Shown: positions 45,673 through 57,895 of the stretch, piece after piece
Numbering within the stretch: the first letter of the stretch is position 1
Layout of the letters: the number at the start of each line of letters is the position of its first letter
DNA from: Globodera rostochiensis
Taxonomy: Eukaryota; Nematoda; Chromadorea; Rhabditida; Heteroderidae
Assembly (NCBI GenBank): GCA_018350325.1
Contig: JAEVLN010000023.1
Coordinates: forward strand, 683,001-747,000
DNA: 64,000 nt
Reading direction: 5' to 3'
Made by a program: the position numbers and the translations under genes
The notes under the pieces: model-generated
What the model saw: the letters and a program-made list of their open reading frames with translations, nothing else
What the model was told of the DNA's origin: nothing
Databases searched by the model: none

Positions 45673-46912
45673 CTTGCGAAAAATCAAGTCGACGGCAGAG
45701 GATGACACCAAAAAAAAAAATTGATAGAATTTCTTTAATTCATTTTCACCCTTGCCTTTTTTTTCTTTCTATTACATGGCTAATGATTAACTGTCAATCT
45801 TTCACAGTATTTTATTTTTGACTATTGCATATGATGTCATTTTATATTTGTTAACTTTTTGCCTGATTTATAAGCAATTTTACTTGAATTATCACTGCAA
45901 TTGTTTTTCGGTGTTTCTTATTCTCGCATGACTGAACATATTCATCGACTTCATATTTTTAATTAAAATGTTTAATTTTCTATTTTTATACGTTAATAAT
46001 TTTTGGTTGTAACAAAAACATAAGTATTTATCAGCGAATATGTTAAACTTGTTTGTTTAATTTTAATTTTTTCAAAATAATGATGCTTTAATAAAAAAAT
46101 TGCTCTTTTAATTTGGCCCTTTTTTATTTTATTTATGGGGTGTTTTATTATTTACTTTTTAATATTGTTTTTTAAAGAATAAAATAGTTAAACTTTTGAA
46201 TTTCTTATGAATGTCATTTTAATCAAACTTTAATAACCTCTTTTTAAATTTTCTTTAATTTAAATTTACGTTAATCTTTGATATGCAAGCCATCTCAATT
46301 TAAGTCAATGTCATCGTTAATTTATTAATGTGTATTAATAAACTATTGCTTTGCATTTGATATACTTATTAATAATGCTTTTTAAAACAAATAAACCTTT
46401 ATTTGATTAATTTATAAATTTTTCAAAATGGTTTATTTCTTCTTAATGGTAAGTGTAGATAATTTTATATTATATTCAAACCCTTACAGCTTCTAAATTT
46501 TTCTTAATAAAAAATTTCTTATAATTAAAATTATTAGTTTTACAAAAAAAAAATTAAATTAAATTATTAAATAACGATTTAAACACAAAATCATACGCCG
46601 CAAAATATCCTCTTCGGCTGCATGCTCTGCAAAACCGCACTAAGCTCTGGATTAAACTTTTTTAATAATTAAATGTAAGTATTTGTTTAAAGAAATAAAT
46701 ACTTTCTTTTTATTCAAAATGATAATTTTAATAATGTATGTAAAAATAATTTTAATTATCATTTTTTCGTTTCTGTAAAATTGTTTTATATGTATATAAA
46801 AAATATGATTAAACTTTTAATTTCTTTAGAATTTTTTAAAATTTGTTTTTTAATATTGTACTTTCTAGGTTTTATTATATCTAATAAAAAATTATAAAAT
46901 TATTTATTTTAT

Positions 46913-46957
46913 GGAGGCGTGCCCGAGCGGTTTAAGGTGGTAGTCTGGAAAACTTTT
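46913..46957 (+). pseudogene. 5-prime half of a serine-type tRNA
   Basis: GGAGGCG acceptor strand, a type-II-like D-arm (CCCGAGCGGTTTAAGG), and an anticodon loop CTGGAAA giving GGA (Ser) within a short stem. No matching 3-prime half, long arm or B-box follows in the next 150 bases, so it is a truncated copy. Confidence 0.5.
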
Positions 46958-46984
46958 ATTTTTGATTTTAAAGATTAATTATTT

Positions 46985-47065
46985 AATGCACTTGCGGTTG
47001 GTTGCCCTTTTTTCTCGATGTGTATGACCCCAAGTTTTGCAGTGTCTTTAATCCAATTTATCTAA
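46985..47065. other. Exon-like islet, strand unresolved
   Basis: The plus strand reads FFLDVYDPKFCSVFNP; the minus strand reads DTAKLGVIHIEKKGNQPTAS. No decisive splice pair. Confidence 0.25.
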
Positions 47066-47269
47066 ATATAACATATTTATTTATTTATTTATTTACAAAT
47101 ATTCCTTCATTATGATGCAATTTTTAGTTCCAATAAACTATGCGCCTTTTATTTGCGTCACGTAAACTTACTAACGACATTCTTTGCTGCATTTTCGTAG
47201 TCGTTTATAATTTAGTTAATATATTATAATCCGACTTGATTTACTGTCGCATTTGATTAGCATTTAACC

Positions 47270-47395
47270 AAATCACTTTAATAAATTAAAGTTCAGTGTT
47301 TGCAAATTAATTTTTTTTTTATTTTTCTTTGTCGTTTTTGTCTCAGTTTTCAAAATTGATGCCTTGCACTGAATACGCTTATACCAAATTTTCAT
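47270..47395 (+). repeat. Duplicated exon-bearing segment, copy 1
   Basis: Almost identical to 48172-48297. Both contain tttgtctcag followed in phase 0 by FSKLMPCTEYAYTK. The one difference in that part (CCT to CCG) is synonymous for Pro. No clear donor follows in either. Confidence 0.45.
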
Positions 47396-47799
47396 TTTAC
47401 CAGATTCAAACGGAGATCCATTAGCTGTTACTTTTTATTCTTATTTTATATTTTTAAATAAGCACTTTGATTAGATTATTTTTATATTTTAGTTCTAAAT
47501 TAGAGCTTATCAATTTGCGTTCTCAAACAGCCAAATAATCAATATAACTGATATTATTTCTGAGGTTTGTATGTTTTATGCGTATTTGTATTAAAATTTA
47601 CATTTAGTTATAATTTTCAAACATAATGTTCAGTCATTTTTTGTCACAGATTTTATCTGATCATATGACAGTTAATTAAAACATTTTTAAATTTTATTTT
47701 ACATTTCAAATAAAAAAAAATTGTATGTATAAAATGAAACAGGTTTAACATTTTAAATCTTTTTTTTCTGATAATAATTTTAATTTTATTAAAGCCTGT

Positions 47800-47875
47800 A
47801 GTTTCACCGTTTACGGGGTCCACGAGGTAATCTACGGTTTCAGCGTTTAGAACTCATTGTCTTGCTTCTTTTTTA
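47800..47875. other. Exon-like islet inserted in an AT-rich module
   Basis: The copy of this module at 8840 lacks it. Plus: SFTVYGVHE before GAG|GTAATC. Minus: LNAETVDYLVDP before CCC|GTAAAC. Both look like protein with a donor; strand unresolved. Confidence 0.3.
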
Positions 47876-48171
47876 AGGATTTATTTATTAATAATTCATG
47901 TGATAATTCATAAAATTTTAAAATATGAATAATTTTTAACAAACAAAACACAAAAGACCATCTGCCAAAAATTTTTTTAAATAGGATTAAATTTTGGTTT
48001 TAAGCAAATTTTTTTTTAATAAATGGGTCAGTGTTATAGTTAAGTTACTAATAATATTAATTTTTTTATAACTATTTTAAATTGTGTTAAATAATTAATT
48101 TTTTATTGTATTAAAAGCAATTAATTAAAATTGTTTTTAATAATTATAAATGTACAAATTCTCCAACCCCT

Positions 48172-48297
48172 GACCAAATCACTTTAATAAATTCAAGTTC
48201 AGTGTTTGCAAATTAATTTTTTTTATTTTTCTTTGTCGTTTTTGTCTCAGTTTTCAAAATTGATGCCGTGCACTGAATACGCTTATACCAAATCTTT
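48172..48297 (+). repeat. Duplicated exon-bearing segment, copy 2
   Basis: See 47270-47395. Begins ccaaatcactttaataaatt and ends cgcttataccaaat. The downstream flanks of the two copies differ completely. Confidence 0.45.
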
Positions 48298-50046
48298 TAT
48301 TTTAATAAAATAATATTAAAGTTTTTACTTTATATTAAATAAATTGCTTTACTTAAAGAATTTGTTAATAATTTATTTTTCTTTTTTTGTAACATCTTTT
48401 TGTTTTTAATTTAACTTTAAATAAACTGTTTATTTTAATTTCAGCGTCTTTTTTAATAAATTCAAAAGATAATGTGAGTAAGCACTTTTCTCCAAACTCC
48501 TAGCAATTTTTTTAAAATATTATTTTTAAAAGACTGTAATGAACCATTTTTGATTAATATTTTGTAATTTAAAGATTTTTTATCCATTTTATTTTTTCAT
48601 ACTTTTTTAAAATAGAATTTTTATTTTTGCATATAAAATAGAATTTTTAATTTTTGCATATTAACTGCTTGCAATGAGAGTTAAAGACGGTTAATTATTA
48701 TTTTTTTATTTAAAGCTATTATTGGAATAGTTAAACAATTAGGTGTTTTTTACTTAATTTTGATTGATGTTCACTGTTTTATTTTTATTTTTTAACGTTT
48801 TAATTCTATTTATTATTTAAGTGTTTCTTTAGTCTTAATTCCCAATGCTTTAAGTGTTGTTGCGTGGGAAAATGACTTTTATCTTTAAAAATTTATTGTT
48901 ACATTTATAATTTTTTATTACATTACGCGCCGTACACTTCCTCTGCTGTTAAATGTGTTTATTTCTAACAGAAAAAACGAAGTTTGGTAATTTTATCAAT
49001 CATAACAAACATAATGATTTAAATATTTTGGTTTTACTCTTATAATTTGGTGTTTTTTATTTTAACACTAAATTATACATTGTCCATTGCATACTATTTT
49101 GAATTCTTTTCTAAATGAGTAAAGTAAATCATAAATAAATTGACTAAAATTATTTTTTATGTTTATTGCTTTTATTTAAGTGTCTGCAGGCCTTTCTGAG
49201 CTGGAAAAGAATGATATAATTTAACAAAAAGACTTAAGATTTGGTTTAAATATTTGGCTTTAAATATTTACTTTTGTAATATGTAATTTTTAAAACTGTA
49301 GAAAATTAAAGATTTGTTGATATTTTCCGAATTGTGCTAATTTTGTTAGGAATTATTTGAACTTATCACTTGTTAATGCTAGGATTAAATATTTAATTAA
49401 TTTTATATTTGGCTTTAATCATTTATTTTTTGGTATGTTTTTTTATTGTTTTTTAAATAATTAAAAGCTTTAGAATAAACTTTATTTTCATAATAAATCA
49501 AATTTGAAGACTATAAAATTAAAATTTATTTTTTTGTCTACCCATCTTAAATCGTTATTTTTTTAAATGATTAAATTTTATTTTTTATCCGTAACAATAA
49601 CGGGAAATTTAGACTTTTCCACAAAATTTAACTTTTCTTTGTGATTAATGGTTAGTTTTATTGTTTGAGCAAGCAATAATAAAACCATTTATTGTCTTTT
49701 TGTAAATACAAGTTCATTATTTTATTAGAGCTTTAATTGTTTTTAAATAAATAATCTAGATTCAAAATTTAATATTTTAAGAAGTTATTTCTAGTATATT
49801 TATTTATTTATATTTATGTAATATTTATTTTTTTGTTTTGATTAAATTTTACTACGATATTGAAAAATTATTTATATTTATAATTTTAATTGGCTTATGA
49901 TTATTTTAACTATTTAATACCTTATTGTTTTTTTAAAAGTTTTTATACGGTTAATTTTTAAATTGATATGACGCCAAGATTCGGGACTACATTCAGCGCG
50001 TTATTGGATAAACACGCCTCGCTTTGACAGTAAAGTCTGTCCGGAA

Positions 50047-50859
50047 TAGGGTTGTCGGTTCTGAACCGAATCGTAGAACCGGGATTTTTTCGGTTCGGTT
50101 CTCGGTTCGGTTCTGGTACCCGAAATGTTTCGGTTCGGTTTTAAGATATTCATTGCTAATTCAAAATTTGCATTCATTATGCCATATTGCCAATTTTTGT
50201 GCTGCATACTGTCTTTATTATCTGTTGAACTGACTTTGATATCGGAAACATATTTTTGCATTTCATAACAAATTTAGGTTATCCATAAACTGGATATTAA
50301 ATTGTAGTTTGTAATTTATTTTAGATTTCCAAAAATGAGCGAAATTTGGAGTCACTTTTGGCACTTAAATGATTCGTAAATACATAATATCTTTGTTTTA
50401 TTATTTTAATGTCTTTTGTTCACACTGAAGAAAAATGGCGATGCATAAAGGAAAAGTTGGTTCTCCGCATCTAGGGTTGGACAAAACCGAATATTATCCG
50501 GGTCCCCCGGATACCGGATAGCTCAAAATCACCCGGATACCGGTTCCGGATCCAGCATAATTTAGCTGCCATCGTTCAAAAGCGGATAATTTTTATCCAA
50601 AATTGTCCCATACCGGTTCCAGACGGGTTTGTCCAACCCTACCCTATTCGCATCGTTTCCAGCCGAAATGAAATTGATTTTATTGCTCCAATGCCAGAAA
50701 GTATTTTTTTCAGAGTGATAAAATTGTTGATTTTTAGAAATGAGGAAAAAATTTGCTAACAAGAACCGAAAAATTCCGGTTCGGTTCGTGTACCCAAAAA
50801 GATTCGGTTCTCGGTTCCGGTTCGGATACCCGAAGAATTCCCAGGAACCGACAACCCTA
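50047..50859. mobile_element. 813-bp MITE with TAGGGTTGTCGGTTC ends
   Basis: The left end TAGGGTTGTCGGTTC and the right end (complement of TAGGGTTGTCGGTTC) form a 15-bp perfect terminal inverted repeat. Both sub-terminal parts consist of ggttcggttc words. The 8-base flanks (GTCCGGAA and GTCAAGAC) agree at five positions only, so the target duplication is diverged or absent. Open frames inside (86 and 100 codons) are repeat translations. It contains the smaller element below. Confidence 0.65.
50472..50641. mobile_element. 170-bp MITE nested in the larger one
   Basis: Begins TAGGGTTGGACAAAACCG and ends with the complement, GGGTTTGTCCAACCCTA. Inside are repeated ccggata words. It is the inverted counterpart of 63729-63900, with which it is highly similar throughout. 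Confidence 0.7.
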
Positions 50860-51049
50860 GTCAAGACCCAATCCTTTTAAAGAAATATTTTACATGGAAT
50901 ATTTTTTACGCTTTTTATTTCTAATTTAAAATGAATGAACTATTTTGTTACTTTTCATGAGGCAAATTTAGTGTTTTTATTTTATTTTTATTTATGTTAA
51001 TTTTTAGTATGACATTTCTCGTTGTACTGATTTTGAGGAAATATAATAC

Positions 51050-51480
51050 TTATACAAATTTGAAGCGCTTAATTCAAATATCATAAGTATATTCTTTAAA
51101 ATAAGCTTGCTTCTTTTTACCTCTTTGTGTCATTTTATCATTTAATTAAATATTTTATGATATTTTAAAATAAAAATTTGAATTATAATGATGTTTTGGA
51201 TGTCATATCGTAGTTTACATAAATTTGGTGTAAACAAAACGTTCCGTTTAGATATTTGTTTATATTTATATTGCCTATAACGCCGATGTTTTTAATTTTT
51301 CGTGATTATGTGTGGGGAACCTCTTAGGGTATTACGACCCGGTTGATAGGGGCATTAATTATGATGCATGGTGACGCGTGTGGGTTGGTATTGCCACCAA
51401 ATTGCCGTAGTTTTAACATTATTTATTCTCATTGATAACACATATAATTTTGAAGAATTAGTTAAATCTTAAGATTATTC
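51050..51480 (+). repeat. Copy of module 900-1245 with extra 110-bp block
   Basis: Collinear with the first copy except at 51299-51410, where a balanced, TG-rich block is present between aattttt and tagttttaac. The block starts cgtgattatgtgtgggg and ends attgccg. No splice pair or inverted ends. Confidence 0.6.
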
Positions 51481-51574
51481 GAAGCTTCAAAAAGAAAATG
51501 TCACTTTTCGGCGTGCTGCGTGTTAAAGCCACGCCGCCAAAAAACCTGTGAACAATTGTACAATTTGACTCCAA

Positions 51575-52175
51575 AGTTTATATATATTTGTCAAAATATT
51601 ATAAAGTGTTTATGTTGTTACATATATTTAGGTTTGAACTTTAATACCATAATAATAGATTTATATTAAATAAATTGTCATGCGCTTATAAGCTTTTGGT
51701 TAATTGTAGATAGTTTTATTTGTCTTTAATTTGACGTTATTAAATTTTAATGTTCAAAATAAAAATTTAAAAGTACTTTAAGCACATAAAATCGGGTAAA
51801 ATAAGCTAGTTTGAATGAAAATTTTCATCGTTTATATGATTTGAGTAAGCTAATATATTTAAAAATAAAGTGTAGTTAGTTTTATTATTTTTATTTGGTA
51901 AGTTTAAATTAATTAATGTACTTTTTGCTGTAATTTAGTTTTATTATTTTTATTTTAGTAAGTTTAAATTAATTAATGTACTTTTTGCAGACGATAAAAA
52001 CGGGTTGATTTACATTTTTTTTTTTACAATTATTTTAAATTAATTTTTGAATGGCCGTAAAATCCTATGTTATAAACTTTATATAGTTTTGTTTGTTTAC
52101 CTAATTTTTTTGCGCACACCAGTCGTTCCTTGACATAAAATTGTTGAATATATCATTTTTTAAAATTTTCATTGA
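51575..52175 (+). repeat. Copies of modules from 38.2-38.7 kb
   Basis: 51575-51760 matches 38215-38400 and 51900-52170 matches 38510-38710 and 2385-2580. The segment ttattttatttggtaagttt with its downstream 50 bases is tandemly doubled at 51885-51990. Confidence 0.65.
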
Positions 52176-52517
52176 TTAAATTAATAAAATATATTTTATT
52201 TGATTTTTTTTTAAATTTTAATAAATGCCGAATATTTTATTCAAACGGATGTAAGATTAAATCTAGGTTGTTGACTAAAATATATTGCATAAACAAAATT
52301 TCTTCTAAAAATTATAATTTTTTTAACACATTCCTTTATTTTGTTAATAAGTGACCAGATTGGTTCTTTTTGTTGCGTTCTCAAACAATCTATATAACTC
52401 ATATTATTTCTGAGTAAATATTTACTTATATAAATTTAAAGCGCTCAATTCAATTATCAGAGTTACTCTGGGCGGGATGTTTTTTTTGACTCATAAATAG
52501 TTGCTGTATAATGACAG

Positions 52518-52556
52518 ATTATACCATTTGACCTCCTGCTGAAGCGGAACAACGAC
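52518..52556 (+). CDS. 39-nt candidate micro-exon IIPFDLLLKRNND
   Basis: Acceptor aatgacag, then 13 codons in phase 0 reading IIPFDLLLKRNND, then a GTCCAT site. The donor is weak, and the frame stays open for three more codons before TGA. Composition is balanced only within the exon. Confidence 0.35.
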
Positions 52557-53589
52557 GTCCATAATTGATTTGGCGAGCAAATAATTAGCAAAAAAAGTCA
52601 ATAACAACATTAAATTTTCTCTTAAAAATATTTGTTGTAGAGAATCATTAGATTTAAGCGCTTGACACTTAGTTTTCCAATCAATTTTTTTTCGTTGAAT
52701 TCAATTTTTGAAGCAATTGAATTTTTTTAAAAATTTCGTTCCTTTATTATTTTGTATGTGCATTTTACTACTCACCTTAAAACTTTATGAAAGTTATAGT
52801 TTTGTAAAAACACTTGCGTTATTGGTTGAAATATGGATGTCATTGTAATTTTAAATAAAATACGGGGAAATATTACACATTTTTCAAAGTTTAATGCTCT
52901 GCATAAATTGGTGCTGCTTTATCATATTTTCTATAAGAACAGATTATTTGTTTGGTCCTCGTCCCCTTTCCGAAAAAGCTTTACTTATTTATTATTTTGC
53001 TTTAACCATTTTTAATTAAAGAAGTTTTCATAATGATTAAATGTTTATTTTAAGTTAATTTCTTATATTATTTTTAGTTTTACATTTTACTTTTTTTGCT
53101 TTACGAGAAAACGTGGCAGAAAAAAGAGCAATTGCGAAATGAAAACAGGGTATTGATTAGTTGGTTTAAAAAATTTAACCAACCAATTTAATTTGTTCGG
53201 GAATAAAAAAATTAATAATAAAAATAAAATTATTTAGGTTTGGTTATTAAAGATTTAGAAATAAAATACCATTTTAATTGGTACTTTTATATTGCAAACT
53301 TTTCTTTGACATTTAAAAAACTGATAGGTATTTGCATTTATCAGGGGACATTCACTGAATCACTAATTACCCAAGTAAGATTCAAATATCAAGATGTTAT
53401 CTTATAGTGCATTGAAAAAATAATTTAATTTATAGCATTTATATGCCAAAAAATCCTATTCTTAGGGGTTTACAATATTAAAAATTTGGCGATTTGTCAC
53501 CAAAATTTCATATCGAGTCAAGTAAAATTTAATTTTGCAATTAAAGATCGTAACAAGAAATCAGAATTAAAATAGACAAAATTTCGTAT

Positions 53590-53690
53590 TTCATTACAAA
53601 TTTTTTGCTAAATACGCAACACGGAACGACCAAAAATACGGAATTTCCCGTCGGAACACGGAATATGGAACGGAAAAACATCCTTGTTAT
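53590..53690. other. Small block with repeated cggaa words
   Basis: Contains acggaacgacc, acggaatttcccg and cggaacacggaatatgg. The repetition suggests a remnant of a MITE end rather than coding sequence. Confidence 0.3.
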
Positions 53691-54095
53691 GTACAGTGTT
53701 GTCAAATTATTTTCATTTTACAAAATATATTTTAATTTCTTAATAAAGAAATATTCGTTCTATCTCGTGGTGTCGATTATGAAAATATTGGATTTTTTCG
53801 TTGTACAATTATATACTAATTATGAAATAAATTGTTTTGATAGCTTTGCAATTTTTCATTAATAAATTTTAAAAGATTCTTCTTATTACTTTCAATAATT
53901 TACAATATCATTTGCATTAAAATTTTATTTATAAACTTTATCGTTTACAGTTTTATATTTAGTTAATTAATTTATTTTGCTTTCGTTAGAGGAATTTTTT
54001 AAAATTTAGTCGATAAATGCTATACAATATGTATGAAAATTTTCTTTTATTTTCAATTATTATTTTTTGATTCGGTAAAATGTTTGTGTTCTCAA

Positions 54096-54296
54096 TTAGT
54101 AAAAGTTTCCTTGTCCATTTTTCTTAGCCTGCCGTTTGAATGTGTCCACCATACGTTCTGCTTGACCGTTGCAGTGCGGCTGATAGGGTGGCGAGAAAGT
54201 ATGCTTAATGCCTTTCTGCCTGCAGAACGTGGCAAATTCGAACAAAGAAAATGGTGGACCGTTGTCCGAGACGTGTCCGAGACGAGTTATGCGTAT
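54096..54296 (-). pseudogene. Ty3/Gypsy-type retrotransposon integrase fragment
   Basis: The minus-strand frame of about 66 codons matches the second half of the retroelement integrase core (rve, DDE superfamily). SDNGPPF holds the second catalytic Asp, and NGQAER holds the catalytic Glu exactly 35 residues later, followed by MVDTFKR. It starts abruptly inside the core, after a small duplication of the gtctcgg word, and ends in a TAA after KKNGQGNFY. No reverse transcriptase, gag or LTR is seen nearby. It is an isolated relic, although its D-35-E spacing is intact. Confidence 0.8.
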
Positions 54297-54359
54297 TTAC
54301 ATATGACATTTTATTTTTATTTGACGTTTTAAATTAAAAGTATTTTGCGCACGAGTACA

Positions 54360-56215
54360 CGTGTTGCTTTATTGAAGTTAAGTGTACCCTTTAAAATTTT
54401 TTTTGATTTTTAACAAGAAGAAACATCCGCAGTAGAACCACGACTTAAATTTGATTTGATTTAAAAAAAACCATTTGTTTAGTTTAAGCATTTTTAAGAA
54501 AAAAAAATTAAGGAATTTAATTCTTTACATATTAGCTGATTTGTTAGCTAATTAATTACAAGTATACCTTGTTGCCGAATGATCGCAGCGTTTTACGAAT
54601 TGTTCGTCCCACCACAAATCGCGTTGAGCTGTTCCGTGAACTGCACATATGAGTAAAGTTGTTTGGCCGTGCTAATTAAATATGTATGTCCTAGTGACTT
54701 TTTGAAAGAAACCCATTTAAAAAATTTAATAACTATAATTTAAAAGGTAAAAATTAAGCATTTCTTTCGCTTAACATTACAAAATATAACAAAAGTTAAA
54801 AAAATAATTATTTAACATTCAGATGAATAGCTAAAAAAAATCATAATTAAAAACTACCACACCCTAGTTATTGAGATTTTAATACCGAAATTTATATTTA
54901 AACTATTTAAAAAATATTAAATCTACTAAAACTTAGTTTATTATTAATAAAAAATAAACAACTAAATTAAATAAATAAGTCCCACGTGTTATAATGTATA
55001 TAATGTTAAAATTTGAAAACTTTATATAAAAAAACAATGTTTATCAAATTCAAACAAATGAACTAAGCATAAAAGAATTATCTTAATGTATTTTGTTCGT
55101 CTCCAATACCAAAATGGTCAAAAAATTGTCTGGAGAAAGCTCGGCGAAGACCCAATTTTGGTCCCCCGCCCACTCCCACATCAAAAAAAGCTTTTGTTGC
55201 GCATTATTGGTCCGTGATGGCCCCTTGTAGATTGATGTCAATTCAAATGGTGCGCTGTCTCCATAAAATTATAAAATTACAATTTTAATCATATGTTTTA
55301 ATCAATGTTTCGATTTAATTTCAAAAATATTACTTAATTGTTAAATGTAATTTATCTCTTTAAAATTAATAATCAAAAGATAAAAATAAAAACTAAGCCA
55401 GTTCATAAAGTTTAAACTAATTGATTAATGAAAAAATAAAGATTGTTGGATTTAAATTTAAGTGATAATAAATTTAAGTGAATATTAAAATTAAAATGAA
55501 AAATTGCAATAAATAATAAAATAATTTCTATGCTGCCGATCCGAATCTTTAAAAAATGATAATTTAATGAATGTTTAAGAACCAAATATATAAATTAATA
55601 TGCCTTATTAGTATGAATTGATTTTCATTTCTTTTGCGTATTTTTTTTAGTTTAAAATGACCATAAGTTTTTAAATTTTTATCGAATTTAAATTTAATAA
55701 ATTTATTATTTTTGAAAATAAATCTATACGTTGGGCATACCTACAAACAAATTAAATAAATACAAAAAACAGCAAAGAGTAGGAAAACATCGCTTATCGG
55801 AAAAACTTTTCGAAAACTATATATGAAAATTATTATATTTATATGTTTTTATTCATAAGCAATTGTTATTAAATAAAATAATTTTTTATTTTTCATTGGT
55901 TTATGATGAAAATTTTGGTTTTTTTTCAGCTTTTTAGCAGATAAATATAACTTTCAGCACTGACCGCATTTGCAGTATAAAAAGGGGTTAGCATTTTTAC
56001 GCAGATTTTTTGTTAAAACCGAGACAATGCTTAAATTGAACACTTTTTTATTTTATATATATTATTAGACAAAATAAGAAAATTTCATTTTTGACTTTAA
56101 AAGAAGAATACATATTTTGCATTTACCAATAATATTTTTAAATGTTTACTTGTGGTTTATTTTGTTAAGAAATTCACATTAAATTTTCGCTTGCTACATT
56201 CTTAAATATTATGCA
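54360..56215. other. AT-rich stretch with weak islets
   Basis: Small balanced patches at 54565-54660 and 55105-55260 have open frames on both strands without a good splice pair. At 55931-55980 an acceptor tttttttcag precedes two further AG sites. Nothing is strong enough to call. Confidence 0.35.
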
Positions 56216-56220
56216 AATAA

Positions 56221-56358
56221 ATGTTCCTAGGCCCGTTGGCCTTGTCTTGTGGTGAAGGTTTGTGCGCTCCTTGCATTCCAATTTTCCAACCGTGGGTCTG
56301 GCGAGATTGCATTAAGCTTTCACAATATTTTTTCCGTTTGCCATTTAATTTAAAATAA
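56221..56358 (+). CDS. 45-codon Cys-rich frame
   Basis: From an ATG the frame reads MFLGPLALSCGEGLCAPC and then IPIFQPWVWRDCIKLSQ, to TAA at 56356. Four cysteines within 20 residues suggest a secreted domain. The balanced part is 56227-56320. A TAG acceptor inside (ttcctag) allows entry by splicing instead of the ATG. No clear donor. Not recognised. Confidence 0.35.
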   Translation: MFLGPLALSCGEGLCAPCIPIFQPWVWRDCIKLSQYFFRLPFNLK

Positions 56359-57814
56359 AAAGAAAAAAGCACAATCGTAAAATAATAAACTTTAATTAAT
56401 CTAAACCCTCCTCAACTTTTTTTTTCATCATTTTATGTGCCGGTGAATGATTGAATTAATTATCTTTCTCAGCTCCTTACTGACATCATAATTTTTGGTT
56501 CAAATAGATTGGGTTGCCGATGTTTGTTTGTTTTAAATCGTATGCACCCAATGTTTTTTTACATTTACATATCTTAAAATTTGGCAAACCGGCGTGTTTC
56601 CCTGTTGTTCCTAACGATGGTAAGCTTTGTCGTTATTATATAAATTATATTTTTAGATTCTTTAGGCGAATTAAAATAATACATGTTTTTTTGCTTGTTT
56701 TCTAAAATGTTATTATTTAGGGATATTAAAATAAATACATGTCTTTTTGTAGGCCGAACCTCGATGTTTCATTATAAAATGTTTAGAATATTTTTGTTAT
56801 TTATAATATATTCTTAAAATAATTTAAACAAAATTTTGTTTAGTTTTATAAAAACTTTATAATAAATAAACAATATAATTACTAATTAAATTTATTAATG
56901 GATTTTCTAAATAATTTGATTAAAAAATATGTAAAAAATATATTATTAGTCAAATCACATAAGGGGAAAAAGGTATGCAGATTTAGAACAAATGAATGAA
57001 CAGATTACCTTTTATTTAGTAGGTTTTCAATCAACATTTACAATACAAATGTGTTAATATGTAGAAATTAAATTTATTTCCGAATTTTATTTACTAATTG
57101 AAATAGTTTCTTATGTATTATTTTGGTATTTTTATATAGTTATCAGCGGTCCAGATCTCGCAATTTGCGTAATAATGAATGACAACACAAAAAAGCCCAT
57201 AAATGTTTCCAGATTGTAAAGACAACATATCAATAATTTAAGCGGTAATTATGAGAAAAATTTATGTTTTAATTATTTATTAATAAAATTGTTGCTTATT
57301 TTTGTATATTTAACAGCAATACAACAATTTATGATTGATACAGCCATTGATATTAGTTATTTTTCTTTTAATAATGTGTTTTTTTCAATTATTATATCAA
57401 CTTAACTTTATATGCGAGTTTGGAAGTTTTTTTAAATCGTTTATAAAGAGGTGTTAATATTTGTAATTAAATAATTTAAATTATTTTTAAATTTGTTTTA
57501 TTTTTATTTAGATATTTATTCATTTAGTTTCATGCTCACGTCTTTGAATTAATATTTTTTAATTTTGTTTTTTGCATTAATAAAATGTAAATTCCTCGTA
57601 GACTCATCATTGATAAATAAATACATAGAAACTTGTTTTACGCCTCCGTAGCCATCGTACTTTTTTTAAATTTTCCCTAATTTGTTTTTTCTATTGCGTA
57701 CATTATAATTTCCAAGCTCACACCGTTTTAAATCATTAAAATTGGTAATTTTAGAAAACTTTGAAATTTATTCTTTGTATGTTTATCAAAAATTTTGTCG
57801 CCTAAATGCGCTAA

Positions 57815-57895
57815 TGAGACATATTTGTGGAAGCCAAGTTAGATCGGTCCAAATGGGAAGCGGCTGTTTCATTTAAAAATTCAACACAACTATTT
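57815..57895 (+). other. Exon-like islet, two open plus frames
   Basis: Frames read NALMRHICGSQVRSVQMGSG and VEAKLDRSKWEAAVSFKNST. Either could be the exon; no strong splice boundary was identified. Confidence 0.3.

Noticed and set aside
50001..50864. Frames of 69-100 codons with NRT/EPN repeats
   Set aside because: They fall inside the ggttcggttc repeats of the MITE and have no independent support.
53363..53380. taattacccaag resembling part of the nematode SL1 leader
   Set aside because: Only 12 bases match, with no following donor and Sm site of an SL RNA gene.
54033..54332. 99-codon plus frame
   Set aside because: It is antisense to the integrase fragment, which has recognisable catalytic motifs on the minus strand.
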